The notes under the pieces were generated by a model. The model worked only from the letters and a program-made list of their open reading frames with translations. It did no database searches and was not told the DNA's origin. Positions 61,873-64,000 of a stretch of DNA of 64,000 nt are shown piece by piece. Source of the DNA: Thioalkalivibrio sp. ALE14 (GTDB taxonomy: Bacteria; Pseudomonadota; Gammaproteobacteria; Ectothiorhodospirales; Ectothiorhodospiraceae); NCBI RefSeq assembly GCF_000376845.1, contig NZ_AQXY01000025.1, forward strand, positions 1 through 64,000. The letters run 5' to 3'. Within the stretch, counting starts at the first letter, position 1. Each line of letters opens with the position of its first letter. The position numbers and the translations under genes are program-made.

Positions 61873-63750
61873 TCACAGCTGGTACTGCACCTCAAGCTGT
61901 CCCTGCAGCTTGCGGGCCTGCCGGAAACTCTCCTTGAGCACCCGTCCCTCCAGGGCACCCAGCTCTTCCGGCCGGATTCGGTTGTCGTCGTCGCGGTTTT
62001 CACGCAAGGCCTTCTGCTGGGCCCTCAGGCGCAGCATCTGGAGATACCGCAGCGCCGCGTGGTAGTCGCGGGCGTCGGTGCCGCGCATCACGTCCGCGGT
62101 GACCGCCTGGTCCAGGCGGTCGTGGGTGCGCGTCGCCGGCAGTTCGGCGGCCAGCGCGATGATCCGCGCCCCGTCGACAAACGGGGTCAGCCCCTGCTTC
62201 TTGATGTCGATGCCCTCGGCGCCGCTCTTGATCTCGCCGAACAGGCCGAGCGGCGGGCGGAACATCTGCTGGTTGGCCGCCATCTGGCGGCGGAAACGAC
62301 TGTTGAACGCGGTCTGCTGCAACAGGCGGGTGCGCAGGGCCTCGACCGGGCCGGCCTCGCCGTCCACCGCGCGCAGGTCGAAGAAGATGGCGCTCTTGAG
62401 CAGGTGCTCGGGCGTGCCCTGCTCGATCCAGCGGGTGAAGCGCTGATCCCACTCCGGACCGCTCAGGCAGCACTCCGGGTTGCCGGCCATGATGTTGCCG
62501 GGGCACAGCATGAAGCCGCATTCGGCCAGGGCCTGGTTCACGGCCTTTGCGTAGGGCAGCAGGCGTTCGCGGATCGCGTCCGTGTCGCCGGCCTCGGCAT
62601 CGAACAGGATGCCGTTGTCCTGGTCGGTCACCAGCGCCTGCTCTTCGCGGGCCTGCGAGCCGAACGCGAGCCAGGTGAAGTCGATGCCCTCGATGGCCGG
62701 GTGTTCGCTGCGCAGCAGGGCCAGCACACGGCGCGTGGCGTGTTCGTTGAGGCGGGTGATCAGGCGCAGGACCTGATCGGCCTCCGCTCCCTGGCCGACC
62801 ACGGCCTCGATCAGCTGCGGTACCTGGCGCAGGCGCTCGGCGATGGCTGCAACCGAGTCCGCGCGGCGGATCTCGCGCACCAGGCCATCCAGGGTCAGCG
62901 GCTGGCTGGTCAGCAGATCACGCTCGCCCAGCACGCCGACCAGCCGCCCGTCGCGCACCACGCACAGGTGGGTCATGCCGTGCTCGGTCATGGCCTCGAT
63001 CCCCTCGAAGCCCGGGGCGCTTTCCGCCAGCGCGACCGGATCACGGGTCATTACGGCCTCGACCGGCGTGTCCAGGTCCACATCCGCCAGCGCCACGCGC
63101 GCGAGCAGGTCATGCAGGGTGAAGATCCCCACCGGCCGCTGGTCGCCGTCGATGGCCACGACGGAGCCCACGCGTTCGTCCCGCATGGAGGTCAGGACAT
63201 CGCGCAGGTGCGAGTCAGGCCGGCAGGTGACCGGCTCGCGGGCGATACGCAGGGCCAGCGGCGTGTTCAGCTGACCCGCGGATCCGCCGTCACGGGCGGA
63301 CAGGGTATCCAGGCCCTGTTGCAGGCGGTCCAGCAGATTGGCCAGTCGGCGGGTGCAGAAGTCGTTGAACACCTTCGAGCGCGCCCGCAGTCGGTCGAAG
63401 TCCTCCAGGCTCAGTTCGAGGCAGACGGTGTCCTCGGCCGCGCGATGCACGGTGTGTACGGCACGGCGGCCGAGCAGAGCGCCGATAGGGAAGCATTCGC
63501 CGGGGATCAGCTCCCAGGCCTTGCCGGAGAGCTGCTCGTCCTCGCTGGGCGTCTCGCCCCGGATGCGGCCCTGGCGAATGATGTGGAAGCGCTGCGCCGG
63601 CCCGCCCTCGGGATCGGTGATGCGTGCACCGCGGGCGTAGAACCGACTCTCCAGACGCGGCAGCAGGAACTCCAGCGCATCCGCCTCGAGCTGGTCGAAC
63701 GGCGCGTGGGCGCCGAGGAACTCCCGGGTGCTGTCGAGCGCGTCGGACAT
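61873..63750 (-). CDS. Cyclic-nucleotide-binding/CBS/DUF294 nucleotidyltransferase-like protein, copy 2
   Basis: The 625-residue product has the same order as copy 1: cNMP-binding (about 15-135), two CBS domains (ALRIAREPVTCRPDSHLRDV and VEAVMTRDPVALAESA), DUF294 domain with WLAFGSQAREEQALVTDQDN, and a C-terminal domain. It is paralogous to copy 1 but clearly diverged. It is 43 bp upstream of the DUF4212-actP pair, so it is a likely regulator of acetate uptake (inference). The start has no strong ribosome site. Confidence 0.93.
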   Translation of the reverse strand: MSDALDSTREFLGAHAPFDQLEADALEFLLPRLESRFYARGARITDPEGGPAQRFHIIRQGRIRGETPSEDEQLSGKAWELIPGECFPIGALLGRRAVHTVHRAAEDTVCLELSLEDFDRLRARSKVFNDFCTRRLANLLDRLQQGLDTLSARDGGSAGQLNTPLALRIAREPVTCRPDSHLRDVLTSMRDERVGSVVAIDGDQRPVGIFTLHDLLARVALADVDLDTPVEAVMTRDPVALAESAPGFEGIEAMTEHGMTHLCVVRDGRLVGVLGERDLLTSQPLTLDGLVREIRRADSVAAIAERLRQVPQLIEAVVGQGAEADQVLRLITRLNEHATRRVLALLRSEHPAIEGIDFTWLAFGSQAREEQALVTDQDNGILFDAEAGDTDAIRERLLPYAKAVNQALAECGFMLCPGNIMAGNPECCLSGPEWDQRFTRWIEQGTPEHLLKSAIFFDLRAVDGEAGPVEALRTRLLQQTAFNSRFRRQMAANQQMFRPPLGLFGEIKSGAEGIDIKKQGLTPFVDGARIIALAAELPATRTHDRLDQAVTADVMRGTDARDYHAALRYLQMLRLRAQQKALRENRDDDNRIRPEELGALEGRVLKESFRQARKLQGQLEVQYQL

Positions 63751-64000
63751 GGCGGTGGCGGTGCCCCCAGAGTGATGGTGTTCACGATTTCGGGGGTTAA
63801 TGCAAATTGCGCGCCAAACACCTGTCCTACGCGAAACAGGGGGTTGCGGCCGTGGCGAGGGTTTGGGTGTTACGTTGCGTAACAAGCGTGTTTCTAGGCG
63901 TTACATCCCTCCACAGCCCCGCCTCGCCCAGGCGGGGCCTGTATTACGCCAAGCGCCGGGGGACGTGGATTCAGCCGCGTGAGTGAGATTCAACCCGCGT
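63751..64000. promoter_or_regulatory. Upstream region of the acetate cluster with a palindromic site
   Basis: GTTACGTTGCGTAAC (63869-63883) is an inverted repeat with a 3-nt centre, placed 119 bp before the DUF294 start, a reasonable operator position; the protein that binds it is unknown. GCCCCGCCT/AGGCGGGGC (63916-63938) is a 9-bp hairpin without a T run, perhaps ending a gene beyond the window. No gene is seen here. Confidence 0.45.

Overview
The window is high-GC DNA from a gammaproteobacterium. The gene content suggests a sulfur-oxidising chemolithotroph of the Thioalkalivibrio/Ectothiorhodospiraceae type: a Tat-exported sulfite dehydrogenase with a small cytochrome c, four exported DsrE-like proteins, three rhodanese proteins (two of them fusions), and many short palindromic intergenic repeats. 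The genus is an inference from gene content; no rRNA or tRNA gene was seen.

Layout. 1-7.2 kb: the 3' end of an IS3-type transposase, ispG, two cell-envelope proteins of unknown role, a retropepsin-like protein with a broken DTG motif, an Atg22-like MFS transporter, and a ParE-type toxin-antitoxin pair lying between two inverted pairs of a CACGAAG-type repeat. 7.2-13.6 kb: an RND permease and adaptor, a PCu(A)C copper chaperone, a lipoprotein parvulin and a YciI protein. 13.8-18.7 kb: a YrdC/YciO-like gene, a DUF945 gene, then trpS-scpA-scpB. 18.7-21.5 kb: FKBP-rhodanese fusion and the sulfite dehydrogenase operon, closed by a clear terminator. 21.5-31.9 kb: rlmKL, a NodIJ-like ABC exporter, two DsrE-like genes each with its own terminator, an EamA transporter, a beta-hydroxyacid dehydrogenase, a divergent NRAMP transporter overlapping a diguanylate cyclase, and a small HMA-fold protein. 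32-37.8 kb: rhodanese-metallo-beta-lactamase fusion, REP palindromes, TetR regulator with a palindromic operator, a second DsrE-like pair, a DrrAB-like ABC exporter and mscL. 37.8-46.1 kb: housekeeping and small genes, a chemoreceptor, a rhodanese, a cupin, an OsmC protein and a divergent AraC/GATase1 regulator.

46-51.5 kb is the accessory part. A Sel1-repeat gene is followed by a HigBA toxin-antitoxin module that lies between two ~408-bp direct repeats carrying the 5' end of the Sel1 gene. Next comes a block of visibly lower GC with a retron-like reverse transcriptase, a cold-shock-domain protein 2 bp downstream of it, a small single-pass membrane protein upstream, and a 449-bp leader. That leader and the start of the small gene contain a 13-bp perfect inverted repeat enclosing several hairpins. 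This is the best candidate for an undescribed system: a three-gene retron-like, possibly anti-phage, cassette with its own structured RNA.

51.5-64 kb: a molybdate cluster (modABC with a single-domain ModE and a ModE-box-like site), which would supply the molybdenum cofactor needed by the sulfite dehydrogenase, followed by an acetate cluster: acs, DEDDh exonuclease, DUF294 protein, actP, DUF4212 subunit and a second DUF294 protein. Most transcription units are short, with 1-4 bp stop/start overlaps (TGATG, ATGA) inside them.
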